NCBI GenBank assembly: GCA_030654635.1
Contig: JAURXE010000049.1
Span: forward strand, 1 to 10,352
From: Pseudomonas sp.
GTDB taxonomy: Bacteria > Pseudomonadota > Gammaproteobacteria > Pseudomonadales > Pseudomonadaceae
Direction: 5' to 3'
DNA: 10,352 nucleotides
Part shown: positions 1 through 6,946 of the stretch, one piece after another
Position numbering within the stretch: position 1 is the first letter of the stretch
Layout: every line of letters starts with the position of its first letter
Position numbers and translations under genes: made by a program
The notes under the pieces: generated by a model
The model's database searches: none
Seen by the model: the letters and a program-made list of their open reading frames with translations, nothing else
Told to the model about the DNA's origin: nothing

Positions 1-1165
1 CAAGCGCCGTGGCCATGCCCCAGTTGATGCTGGTGTTGGTGTAGAAAGCGACGAAGTAGCTGACCATCTGATCGCTTGGACTGCCAAGCAGCGCCGGGGT
101 GATGTAGTAACCAATCGACAGGATAAACACCAACAGGCAGCCGGCGCCGACACCGGCCATGGTCTGCGGAAAGTACACCCGCCAAAAACTGGCGAACGGA
201 TGGCAGCCGAGGGAGATCGCCGCACGCATATAGGTTGGTGAAATGCCCTTCATCACGCTGTAGATCGGTAGGATCATGAACGGCAGCATGATGTGCACCA
301 TCGAGATGTACACCCCGGTGCGATTGAACACCAACTCCAGCGGCTGGTCGATCAGCCCCAGCTTGAGCATCGCACCGTTGATCAAACCGCCCGATTGCAG
401 CAGCACTATCCAGGCCGCCACACGCACCAGGATCGAGGTCCAGAACGGCAACAGCACCAGAATCATCAGCAGGTTGCTCTGCCGCGACGGCAGGTTGGCC
501 AGCAGATAGGCCAGCGGATAGGCCAGCACCAGGCAGATGGCAGTAATCACCAGGCCCATCCAGAAGGTGCGGGCGAAGATATCGATATAGATCGCCTGAT
601 CCGGGGTGGCGGTAGCCAGCTCGCCAAGGTCGTCGATCCGATGATCGAGGGCCGCCAACAGGTAAAACGGCGTGACGCTACTGGTGTTGCGGCGGATCAC
701 TTGCCAATAGGCTGGATCGCCCCAGCGCTCATCCAGGCCCTCTAGGGCCGTTTTGTAAGACCCCGGCTCGCTCTTGAGCGGCAGCGCTCGCGAGGTTTTC
801 ATCATCAGGCTGCGATAACCGGCCAACTCCATATTCAGGCGCTTGGACAGATCGCCCAGGCTCTGATTTTTACGGGCATCGACCAGATCCAGGCTCAGCG
901 CCTGGTACACCGGCTCGCCGGGCAGTGCCTTGCCATCCCAACTGGCGATCGCCTCGACGGTGCGCGGCATGGAGCCGAGCACTTCCGGGTTGCCGACGCT
1001 CTTGAACAGCAAGGCGACAATTGGTAGCAGGAAAATCAGTAATAAAAACAGCACCAGCGGCAGAATCAGCGCCTGGGCTTTCCAGCGATTCATCCGCTCG
1101 GCTCGCGCCAGTCGTTGTTTCAGACTGGGACCGACGAGCGCGGTCAGGGACTCTGCGTTGGCCAT
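1..1165 (-). CDS. agtC: AgtC: ABC transporter permease (PotB-type), 3' end cut by window
   Basis: Inner-membrane permease of the amino-acid/polyamine ABC importer encoded with the two genes upstream. The 388 residues visible run off the left edge. Seen: one membrane segment at about residues 32-54, a long hydrophilic stretch at 55-197, then several membrane segments from about 200. The EAA cytoplasmic loop that docks on the ATPase is at about 313-335 (AAISLG then RVYFPQT). The extracytoplasmic stretch of about 140 residues is much longer than in E. coli PotB and is typical of the roughly 410-residue Pseudomonas subfamily, as I recall it. Two ATGs lie in tandem. The second (1165) is chosen because GGAG sits 6 nt before it, against 3 nt for the first. 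It follows agtB by about 100 nt holding a terminator-like hairpin. The symbol rests on synteny with P. aeruginosa agtABCD, whose substrates are 4-aminobutyrate and 5-aminovalerate. The second permease (agtD) should lie just outside the window. Confidence 0.88.
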   Translation of the reverse strand, partial: MANAESLTALVGPSLKQRLARAERMNRWKAQALILPLVLFLLLIFLLPIVALLFKSVGNPEVLGSMPRTVEAIASWDGKALPGEPVYQALSLDLVDARKNQSLGDLSKRLNMELAGYRSLMMKTSRALPLKSEPGSYKTALEGLDERWGDPAYWQVIRRNTSSVTPFYLLAALDHRIDDLGELATATPDQAIYIDIFARTFWMGLVITAICLVLAYPLAYLLANLPSRQSNLLMILVLLPFWTSILVRVAAWIVLLQSGGLINGAMLKLGLIDQPLELVFNRTGVYISMVHIMLPFMILPIYSVMKGISPTYMRAAISLGCHPFASFWRVYFPQTMAGVGAGCLLVFILSIGYYITPALLGSPSDQMVSYFVAFYTNTSINWGMATAL

Positions 1166-1177
1166 CATTAACTCCAG

Positions 1178-1201
1178 AAAAAAGACCGCGCGGACGCGGC
1201 C
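1178..1201 (-). terminator. Intercistronic terminator/attenuator between agtB and agtC
   Basis: Read on the minus strand, GGCCGCG, loop TCCG and CGCGGTC form a 7-bp stem (one G-U pair) followed directly by six T's. This is the form of an intrinsic terminator. It lies inside the operon, a few bases before the GGAG ribosome-binding site of agtC, so full termination would silence the permeases. Partial termination is more likely, giving more binding protein than permease. Structure seen; function inferred. Confidence 0.55.
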
Positions 1202-1219
1202 AAAAAGCTCAGCAGCGTT

Positions 1220-1242
1220 GCGGTGCCCGCCGTGGGCGCCGC
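1220..1242 (-). other. GC-rich hairpin just after the agtB stop codon
   Basis: A 9-bp stem (GCGGTGCCC against GGGCGCCGC, one G-U pair) with a 5-nt loop starts about 25 nt after the agtB stop codon. No T-run follows directly, so it is not a classic terminator. Such stems after binding-protein genes commonly stabilise the upstream mRNA end against 3' exonucleases, which is an inferred role here. Confidence 0.45.
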
Positions 1243-1266
1243 AAAGCCGGTGTTACACAGCCGGTA

Positions 1267-2298
1267 TTACTTGGCGGCCCAGGCGTTGAAACGCTGTTCC
1301 AGTTGTTCGCCATAATCCGCCCAGAAGGTCACGTCCATGGCCACTAGATTGGCGATGTTTTCCGGGGTGGTCGGCATGTCTTTCAATACCGCTTTATTCA
1401 GCAGTGGCACCGCCAGTTTGTTGGCCGGGCCGTAGGCGATGTTTTCCGAGTAGCCCTTCTGCTGCTGCGGCTGCACCGAGAAGGCGATGAACTTCTGCGC
1501 CGCGGCCAGATCTTTGGCGCCCTTAGGGATGGCCCAGGAGTCGAAGTCGTAGATGCCGCCGTTCCACACCACCTTCAAATTGCTTTCATTCTGCACGGCG
1601 GCGATCCGACCGTTGTACGCCGAGCTCATCACCACATCACCGGAGACCAGGTACTGCGGTGGCTGTGCGCCGGCTTCCCACCACTGGATGCTCGGCTTCA
1701 ACTGATCGAGCTTCTTGAAGGCACGGTCAACCCCGGCCGGGGTCGCGAGCACCTTGTAGACCTCTTTGGGTGCCACGCCATCGGCCATCAGGGCAAATTC
1801 CAAGGTGTACTTGGCGCCTTTACGCAGGCCGCGCTTGCCGGGGAATTTCTCGGTATCCCAGAAATCTGCCCAGCTGGTTGGCGCGCTTTTCAGCTTGTCG
1901 GCGTTGTAGGCCAGCACCGTCGACCAGACGAAGAAGCCCACGCCGCAGGGCTGGATGGCGCCTGGGATAAAGTCATCGGGATTGCCGAACTGGGCCGGAT
2001 CGAGTGTTTCAAACAGGCCCTCATCGCAGCCACGAGACAGCTCTGGCGACTCCACTTCCACCAGGTTCCAAGACACGCTCTTGGTGTCGACCATGGCTTT
2101 GACCTTGGCCATCTCGCCGTTGTATTCGCCGGCCAGGATTTTGCCGTTACCGGCCGCTTCCCAGGGGGCATAAAAGCCTTTTACCTGGGCGTTCTTGTTG
2201 GCGCCACCAAAGGACACCACGGTCAGATCGGCGGCCAAGCTGGGTAGCGCACAGACGAGCCCAAGGGCCAGGGCGCTGAGTTTGAGAGAGTTATTCAT
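1267..2298 (-). CDS. agtB: AgtB: periplasmic substrate-binding protein of the ABC importer
   Basis: Periplasmic solute-binding protein of the PotD/SpuD-like family, 343 residues, that captures the ligand and delivers it to the permeases. Seen: a Sec signal peptide (MNNSLKL, a hydrophobic core, then LPSLAAD with cleavage near residue 22), the early TVVSFGG strand, and blocks such as FFVWSTVLAYN, PTSWADFWD, FPGKRG, VMSSAYNGR and DFDSWAIPKGAK that are typical of polyamine-type binding proteins. The reading frame extends 14 codons upstream, but the ATG at 2298 is preferred: GGAG lies 9 nt before it and the signal peptide begins there. It lies 38 nt after agtA. By synteny with P. aeruginosa the ligands would be 4-aminobutyrate or 5-aminovalerate. 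The fold alone would also allow putrescine or spermidine. Confidence 0.9.
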   Translation of the reverse strand: MNNSLKLSALALGLVCALPSLAADLTVVSFGGANKNAQVKGFYAPWEAAGNGKILAGEYNGEMAKVKAMVDTKSVSWNLVEVESPELSRGCDEGLFETLDPAQFGNPDDFIPGAIQPCGVGFFVWSTVLAYNADKLKSAPTSWADFWDTEKFPGKRGLRKGAKYTLEFALMADGVAPKEVYKVLATPAGVDRAFKKLDQLKPSIQWWEAGAQPPQYLVSGDVVMSSAYNGRIAAVQNESNLKVVWNGGIYDFDSWAIPKGAKDLAAAQKFIAFSVQPQQQKGYSENIAYGPANKLAVPLLNKAVLKDMPTTPENIANLVAMDVTFWADYGEQLEQRFNAWAAK

Positions 2299-2336
2299 TG
2301 TTGTTGTCTCCACAGTGCAGGTTGATAGAAATTCGA

Positions 2337-3449
2337 TCAAACAGCTTCCAGTAAGGGGTCCAGCGCACGTACGTGTTCGACCTGCCAGCCGAGCGGCACC
2401 ACGTCACCCACCGCGAGGGCCGGGTCGAGCTCGGCGATCGGTTGTTTGACGAAGAAGTCGGCCTTGCCACACACCTCCAGGCGCACACGCACGTGGTCGC
2501 CCAGGTAGATGAATTCCTCCACGCGGCCGCTGAAACGGTTGGCGCAGGTTTCGCTGGCGCCGTTCAAACGGATGCGCTCCGGGCGAATCGACAGGGTCAC
2601 CGGCTCACCGATCTGGCCGACATTCACCGCCAGCGCCGCGACCTTCTCGCCCCGCGCCAGTTCGACCACGCAGCGCTCGCCGTCATGGCTGTGCAGGCGG
2701 CCATTGATGCGGTTGTTCTCGCCGATAAAGTTGGCCACAAAGGTATTGCTCGGTTCTTCGTACAGGGTGCGCGGCGGAGCGATCTGCTGGATTTCACCTT
2801 GATGGAACACCGCCACCCGGTCGGACATGGTCAGGGCTTCTCCCTGATCGTGAGTCACATAGACCACGGTCACGCCGAGACGCTGATGGATGTGCTTAAT
2901 CTCCATCTGCATATGCTCGCGCAGCTGTTTGTCCAGGGCACCGAGCGGCTCATCCATCAGCACCAGCTGCGGCTCGAACACCAGCGCTCGGGCCAGGGCC
3001 ACCCGCTGTTGCTGGCCACCGGACAGTTGGCCAGGGTAGCGATTGCGGAATTTATCCAGCTGCACCATCGACAGCGCGCGCTTGACCCGCTCGCTGCAGT
3101 CGGTCTTGTTCATGCCGCGCACGGTCAACGGGAACGCCAGGTTTTCCGAGACGGTCATGTGCGGGAACAGCGCGTAGTTCTGAAACACCATGCCGATGTC
3201 ACGTTTGTGCGGCGGCACGTTATTGATCGAGCGGCCGGCCAGCAGAATCTCGCCGGCGGTAGGCGTTTCGAAGCCGGCCAGCATCATCAAGCTGGTGGTT
3301 TTGCCCGAACCGGACGGCCCCAACAGGGTGAGAAATTCGCCTTTGCGAATATCCACGTTGAGGTCTTTGACGATGAGGTTCTCGCCGTCGTAGCTCTTTT
3401 GTACGCCACGAAAGCTGACCAGCACATCGTTCGCTTGCGTCTCGAGCAT
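2337..3449 (-). CDS. agtA: AgtA: ABC transporter ATP-binding protein (PotA-type)
   Basis: Cytoplasmic ATPase of the importer, 370 residues. Seen: Walker A GPSGSGKT at 44-51, Q-loop glutamine 90, signature LSGGQ at 142-146, Walker B LVLMDEP ending about 168, H-loop His200, and a C-terminal TOBE-type region at about 280-365 with the SIRPERIRL motif common in the PotA/MalK group. All catalytic motifs are intact. A GTG lies two codons upstream (3455), but AAAAGG at 3457-3462 is spaced 7 nt from the ATG at 3449 and only 1 nt from the GTG, so the ATG is chosen. It is the first gene of agtABC(D). Upstream lie a near-perfect inverted repeat (3467-3507) and a REP-like pair, then agtR. Regulation by AgtR is expected from P. 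aeruginosa. Substrate assignment depends on synteny. Confidence 0.92.
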   Translation of the reverse strand: MLETQANDVLVSFRGVQKSYDGENLIVKDLNVDIRKGEFLTLLGPSGSGKTTSLMMLAGFETPTAGEILLAGRSINNVPPHKRDIGMVFQNYALFPHMTVSENLAFPLTVRGMNKTDCSERVKRALSMVQLDKFRNRYPGQLSGGQQQRVALARALVFEPQLVLMDEPLGALDKQLREHMQMEIKHIHQRLGVTVVYVTHDQGEALTMSDRVAVFHQGEIQQIAPPRTLYEEPSNTFVANFIGENNRINGRLHSHDGERCVVELARGEKVAALAVNVGQIGEPVTLSIRPERIRLNGASETCANRFSGRVEEFIYLGDHVRVRLEVCGKADFFVKQPIAELDPALAVGDVVPLGWQVEHVRALDPLLEAV

Positions 3450-3456
3450 AACCACA

Positions 3457-3462
3457 CCTTTT
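3457..3462 (-). promoter_or_regulatory. Ribosome-binding site of agtA
   Basis: AAAAGG on the minus strand, 7 nt before the ATG at 3449. Its spacing decides between that ATG and the GTG at 3455. Confidence 0.6.
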
Positions 3463-3466
3463 ATTT

Positions 3467-3507
3467 TGTTGTCTGTCGTGGAGTAAGACTAGAACGACAG
3501 ACCAACA
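3467..3507. promoter_or_regulatory. Inverted repeat in the agtA leader: candidate operator or leader hairpin
   Basis: GTCTGTCGT (3471-3479) is matched by a perfect complement ACGACAGAC (3494-3502). The match extends outward to TGTTG on one side and CCAACA on the other if a single extra base is allowed. The spacer is 14 nt and the arm centres are 23 bp apart, about two helical turns, so a dimeric regulator could bind both arms on one DNA face. It ends 4 nt before the agtA ribosome-binding site. In RNA it could form a hairpin next to that site. AgtR is the obvious candidate ligand, but no known AgtR motif was compared. Confidence 0.45.
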
Positions 3508-3611
3508 GGGCAAATCGGTGGTTAGGAGAGATTGCTATAAGCACAGCGGACAACTGCATGTAAGGATTGCCCTACAAACCGGCCATGCCCCCGTTACGAG
3601 TTAGGTACAAC

Positions 3612-3676
3612 CGTAGGGTGGGCTTCAGCCCACCAACCCCCTTATGTAGAGGCGGAGGACTGAAGCCCAGCCTACG
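3612..3676. repeat. REP-like inverted-repeat pair between agtR and agtA
   Basis: Two 17-base arms, CGTAGGGTGGGCTTCAG (3612-3628) and its inverted copy at 3660-3676, match at 16 of 17 positions. The left arm also forms its own hairpin: GGTGGGC, loop TTCA, GCCCACC (3617-3634). The GTAGGGTGGGCTTCAGCCCACC word is a recurrent intergenic element in several Pseudomonas groups, as I recall. Two copies head to head resemble a BIME or a small MITE-like unit. Possible effects are mRNA-end protection of agtR or insulation of agtA. The remaining bases of the 3450-3688 gap hold the operator-like repeat, the agtA ribosome-binding site and no clear gene. Confidence 0.6.
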
Positions 3677-3688
3677 ACTGGCAGCAGA

Positions 3689-4318
3689 TCAAAGTAGCTT
3701 GTGCTCCATGGCATAACGCATCAGATCGGCCATCGAGTTGGCATTCATCTTCTGCATCAGCCGCGCCTGGTGGGTGCTGATGGTCTTGTTGCTGAGGGCC
3801 AATTGCTGGGCAATCTCATTGACGCTGGCGCCTTGCACCAGGCGCTCAAACACCGAGAACTCGCGCTCCGACAGCAATGCATGGGCGGGCCGCGAATCGG
3901 TCAGGCCGACCTCGAAGACCATCCGGTCGGCCAGGTCCGGATCGATATAACGGCCACCGCCGGCAACCTTGCGAATCGCCGTCAGCAGCAAGGACGGGTC
4001 GCTGTCTTTGGTGGCGTAACCGGCGGCGCCAATCTTCAGGGCGCGGGCAGCCATCTGCGCCTCGTCGTGCATCGACAACACCAGAATGGCCGGTGGATGA
4101 GTCAGGGCACGAATCCGTGGAATCGCCTCCAAACCATTCACCCCGGGCATCGAGATGTCCAACAACACCACATCACAAGGTACTTGGCGCAAAACCTCGA
4201 GCAACTGCTCGCCATTACCGGCCTCGCCAACCACTTGCAGATCCTTAGCCAGGCCAATCAATTGCTTGATGCCCTCGCGGACGATGGTGTGATCTTCTGC
4301 CACCAATACTCGAATCAC
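3689..4318 (-). CDS. agtR: AgtR: NarL/FixJ-family response regulator
   Basis: Two-component response regulator of 209 residues that, when phosphorylated by AgtS, should bind DNA and control the neighbouring agt transport operon. Seen: a receiver domain at about 1-120 with acidic pocket Glu8-Asp9, phospho-acceptor Asp54 (VVLLDISMPG), Ser82 and Lys104. A LuxR-type helix-turn-helix follows at about 147-200 (LSEREFSVFERLVQGASVNE, then NKTISTHQARLMQKM). All key residues are present. The start is a GTG at 4318, with a strong GAGGAGG placed 7 nt before it. It lies 36 nt after agtS, so the two are co-transcribed. The name follows P. aeruginosa AgtR (PA0601), by synteny and domain type. Because its partner kinase is interrupted here, its phosphorylation state may be altered. 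Confidence 0.92.
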   Translation of the reverse strand: MIRVLVAEDHTIVREGIKQLIGLAKDLQVVGEAGNGEQLLEVLRQVPCDVVLLDISMPGVNGLEAIPRIRALTHPPAILVLSMHDEAQMAARALKIGAAGYATKDSDPSLLLTAIRKVAGGGRYIDPDLADRMVFEVGLTDSRPAHALLSEREFSVFERLVQGASVNEIAQQLALSNKTISTHQARLMQKMNANSMADLMRYAMEHKLL

Positions 4319-4354
4319 GCCGCTGCCTCCTCAGGCTAAAACCTTATCCCAAGC

Positions 4355-6364
4355 TTATTCCAAGGGGATGTGCACACTCAGGCTGGTGCCCTCGCCCAAC
4401 CGGCTGTCCAGCTGCAAACTGCCGCCGAGCATCAGCACCCGCTCACGCATGCCGACCAAGCCGAAAGAACTGGGCCGCCCCGTGGGCGCCACAAAACCGC
4501 AACCATCATCAACGATGCTCAGACACAGCATGCCGGCCTCCAGCGTCAGCCGCACCTCGACAGTATGCGCCTGAGCATGACGGATGACGTTGGTCAGCGC
4601 CTCTTGCAGGATGCGAAACAAGCCGATGGCTTTGGCATCCGCCAGCCTTGGCAAATTGTCGGGCACCTGCACCAGGCAAGGAATCTGCGTACGCCCCTCG
4701 AAGCGCTGCGCCTGCCATTCAATCGCCGAACTGATGCCGGCATCGAGGATCGGCGGACGCAAGGCGCTGGCCACATCGCGGACCAATTGAAACAGGTTGG
4801 CGATCAGCCGCTTCATGCTGTTCAGGCGCTCCTGCAGGCCCGCATCCAGCTCGCCATAGGCCAGCTCGCACATGGCAGTTTCCAGCTTGAGCACGGTCAG
4901 CACCTGGCCCAGTTCGTCATGCACTTCGCGGGCGATGCGCGCCTTCTCTTCCTCACGCACACTCTCCAGGTGCGCCGACAACTCGCGCAATTGCCCGCGC
5001 GACTCGCTCAACGCCAGCTCAATGCGCTTGCTCTCACTGATGTCCCAGACGATGCCGTCCCAGACCACCAGACCATCTTCGAGACGCCGGGCAATAGCCT
5101 TGATGTCAGCCCAGCGCTGCTCGCCCTCGCGGGTCAGGATGCGCCCCTGCCAGTGCCAGTCGCGGTCTGCTTCCAGCGCCGCCGCCTGGCTTTGGTTGTA
5201 ATCGACGAGGTCATCGCCGTGTACCAGGCTGCGAATCCCGCGCCCAGGTTGCAGCAAGGTGGCAGCCGGATAGCCGACCAGTTTTTCACTGCCATCGCTG
5301 ATAAAGGCAAAGTCCACCGGCGCCTCCGGCTGCGGCCGCTCCAGACGAAACACCAGGCCCGGCACATTGGCGGCGATGCCTTGCAGGCGCGCCTGACTTT
5401 CCTGCAGGGCGGCCAGGGCGCGGCGCCGCTCGGTGACATCGGTGATATAGACGACCAAATACTCGGCCTGGCGAAAGCGCAGAAAACTCAACGACACATC
5501 GGTCGGCAGCGGGCTGCCATCGGCGCGCAGACAGTTGCTCTCGAAGCTCAAGGGCTCACCATCACTGGCGCGGGCGCGCTTCCACAGCGCCAACCAGAGA
5601 TCCATCTTTAGGCTCGGTTCCAGCTCGATCAGCGGCCGCTCCAGCAAGCCGCCCTGGGGATAACCGAGCATCTGCTCGACCGCGCGATTGGCATAGCGCA
5701 CGTGGCTGTCCCAGTTGACCCAGAGAATGCCGACAGTGCTCTGATCGATGGAAAACTGCGTCAGCCGTAGCGCCTCTTCGCTGGCGGCCTGCAGCTCAAG
5801 CGCTTGGCGCGCCTCCAGCACGCGCCGCTCCAAGCCATGCTGCTGACGACGCAGGGAAAACACGATGGCCAGCGCGGCCAACAGCAACACCGTCAATATC
5901 CCGCTGAGGTTCTGCCAAAAGCCCGGCGACTCGTCCAGGCGTGGGTATTTGAGCTGCAGCCAGCGCCCGCGCAGCTGGTCCAGCTGCTTGGCCGGAATCG
6001 AGCGCAGCGCGCTGTCCAGCAATCCCGACAGCTCGGGCCAATCGCGCCGTGAAGCGACCCGTAACAGCTGCGGCAAACCTATATCGCCGACCACCGCCAA
6101 CTCGGCAAACTCACTCTCGCGGGCCAGGCGACTGAACTGCGCCGCGTCGATCACCGCATAGCGCACCCGCTGACGGAGCAGCCGCTGCAAGGCCTGACGA
6201 TCACTGCTGACGGCCTGCAGATTGAGACTCACATAGGTGCCGCGCAGGTAGTCGGCGACCACGCTGGGCATGCGCACGGCCACCGGCTCAGTGGCGCCAA
6301 GCTGTTCCAGATCGACCGCCGCGCCGCCATTGCGTGCGCCCACCAACAAGTTCGGCACGCGCAT
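4355..6364 (-). CDS. agtS: AgtS sensor histidine kinase, C-terminal fragment after an in-frame stop
   Basis: This 669-residue frame holds most of a hybrid-free sensor kinase. Seen: the second half of a periplasmic SBP_bac_3-type ligand domain (about 1-140), one membrane segment (about 153-171), two PAS domains (about 200-315 and 325-450, the second with DGIVWDISESKR), a HisKA_3 dimerisation domain with phospho-acceptor His482 (AREVHDELGQ), and a HATPase_c domain with N-box EALTNVIRHA, DDGCGF and FGLVGMRER. The kinase core looks intact. The ATG at 6364 directly follows a TAA in the same frame, and the upstream frame carries the signal peptide and first half of the ligand domain. No Shine-Dalgarno sequence precedes this ATG, so translation would depend on reinitiation at TAAATG. 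Without the signal peptide the ligand half-domain would probably stay in the cytoplasm. The expected full protein is about 796 residues. Family role: sensing 4-aminobutyrate/5-aminovalerate. Confidence 0.88.
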   Translation of the reverse strand: MRVPNLLVGARNGGAAVDLEQLGATEPVAVRMPSVVADYLRGTYVSLNLQAVSSDRQALQRLLRQRVRYAVIDAAQFSRLARESEFAELAVVGDIGLPQLLRVASRRDWPELSGLLDSALRSIPAKQLDQLRGRWLQLKYPRLDESPGFWQNLSGILTVLLLAALAIVFSLRRQQHGLERRVLEARQALELQAASEEALRLTQFSIDQSTVGILWVNWDSHVRYANRAVEQMLGYPQGGLLERPLIELEPSLKMDLWLALWKRARASDGEPLSFESNCLRADGSPLPTDVSLSFLRFRQAEYLVVYITDVTERRRALAALQESQARLQGIAANVPGLVFRLERPQPEAPVDFAFISDGSEKLVGYPAATLLQPGRGIRSLVHGDDLVDYNQSQAAALEADRDWHWQGRILTREGEQRWADIKAIARRLEDGLVVWDGIVWDISESKRIELALSESRGQLRELSAHLESVREEEKARIAREVHDELGQVLTVLKLETAMCELAYGELDAGLQERLNSMKRLIANLFQLVRDVASALRPPILDAGISSAIEWQAQRFEGRTQIPCLVQVPDNLPRLADAKAIGLFRILQEALTNVIRHAQAHTVEVRLTLEAGMLCLSIVDDGCGFVAPTGRPSSFGLVGMRERVLMLGGSLQLDSRLGEGTSLSVHIPLE

Positions 6365-6745
6365 TTAAGGGTCGGAAAACAGCCACAGGCGCAGCCCGGC
6401 CGGGGTTTGACTGAGGCCCGGAGCAACATCCACCTTGCCGCCACGCAGCGCCGCCTCCAGCGCGGACTGATCGGCATATTGCTGCCAGAGCAACTCGACT
6501 TGCAGCGCCGACGCCAGCCATTGCATCAGCTCCACATTGAGCCCGGACAGTTGCTGCAAGCGCCGGTCATATTGCGCATAGGGCGCCTGTAAGACCACAC
6601 CCACCCGCAGCTGCCGATGTTCGGCCAACCAGGCACGCTGCTCGGCATCCACCGGCAGCGCATCGGCCGCGGCCAGCACAGGCCAGCCGCAGGCGAGCAG
6701 CCCAAGCAGCCCAAGCAGCATCAGTAAGCGCAAAACACCGAGCAC
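6365..6745 (-). pseudogene. agtS: AgtS 5' fragment: signal peptide and first half of ligand-binding domain
   Basis: N-terminal 126 residues of the sensor kinase, ended by TAA at 6367-6365. Seen: a hydrophobic signal peptide (VLRLLMLLGLLGLL, then WPVLAAADA) and the first lobe of an SBP_bac_3 domain (LRVGVV, GLNVELMQWLA, ALRGGKVDVAPGLS) reaching LWLFSDP. In this fold the FSDP block is normally followed by Tyr or Phe and then continues, exactly as the next frame does with MRVPNLLVG. One substitution, for example TAT or TAC to TAA, would explain the break; no frameshift is involved. An open frame extends up to an ATG at 6814, but the GTG at 6745 has GAGG 8 nt upstream and gives a normal signal peptide, so it is preferred. 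Alone, this fragment would be an exported half-domain, probably unstable. Confidence 0.8.
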
Positions 6746-6751
6746 AGTCAG

Positions 6752-6757
6752 CACCTC
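6752..6757 (-). promoter_or_regulatory. Ribosome-binding site deciding the agtS start
   Basis: GAGGTG on the minus strand ends 6 nt before the GTG at 6745. It supports this start over the upstream ATG at 6814, whose first residues are charged and Trp-rich rather than signal-like. Confidence 0.5.
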
Positions 6758-6817
6758 AGATAGATAAAACCAAGTAGACCAGTGCGCGTGAAAACTACTG
6801 CGCGAGAATTTCACACG

Positions 6818-6832
6818 GCCTGAGTCGTGCCA
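6818..6832 (-). promoter_or_regulatory. Possible sigma-54 promoter for agtSR
   Basis: Minus strand TGGCACG-ACTC-AGGC. The -24 element TGGCACG matches the consensus fully, and the invariant GG-N10-GC spacing is kept. The -12 element AGGC has only the GC of TTGC, so the match is partial. It lies about 75 nt upstream of the GTG start. Nitrogen-related control would suit an aminobutyrate sensor, but this rests on one partial motif. Confidence 0.35.
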
Positions 6833-6887
6833 CCTTACTCCAGCCCGCCACGCTTAGAGTGCCGCGCAGACCAAACACAAGCACGGC

Positions 6888-6916
6888 CTGACAAACAGCG
6901 GCAGAGCTATTAGGCT
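6888..6916 (+). promoter_or_regulatory. Weak sigma-70-like promoter for the DUF3530 gene
   Basis: CTGACA (5 of 6 to the -35 consensus), a 17-nt spacer, then TAGGCT (3 of 6 to the -10 consensus). It ends about 30 nt before the ATG. The -10 is poor, so this is only the best candidate seen in the divergent gap. Confidence 0.25.
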
Positions 6917-6946
6917 GCCAGTACCTTCCCCGGCCGGACTGCTCTG

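Noticed and set aside
293..745. Plus-strand open frame of 150 codons opposite agtC
   Set aside because: The minus strand encodes a clear permease with membrane segments and an EAA loop; the plus-strand product is a shadow.
2373..3563. Long plus-strand open frame of 396 codons
   Set aside because: It is antisense to agtA, which has all ABC ATPase motifs. The plus-strand product is His/Arg/Gln-rich with no recognisable domain, as expected for a GC-rich shadow frame.
3507..3565. Sigma-70 promoter for agtA (CTTACA / TATAGC on the minus strand)
   Set aside because: The spacing is about 19 nt and both boxes are partial matches. It is too weak to annotate.
3701..4339. Plus-strand open frame of 212 codons opposite agtR
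   Set aside because: agtR is a complete response regulator on the other strand; the antisense product has no family features.
4370..5611. Long plus-strand open frame of 413 codons
   Set aside because: It is antisense to the agtS kinase region. The composition is shadow-like (Gln/His/Arg-rich) and there is no domain.
6746..6814. Upstream ATG start for agtS at 6814
   Set aside because: It adds 23 polar and aromatic residues before the signal peptide. The GTG at 6745 has a well-placed GAGG.
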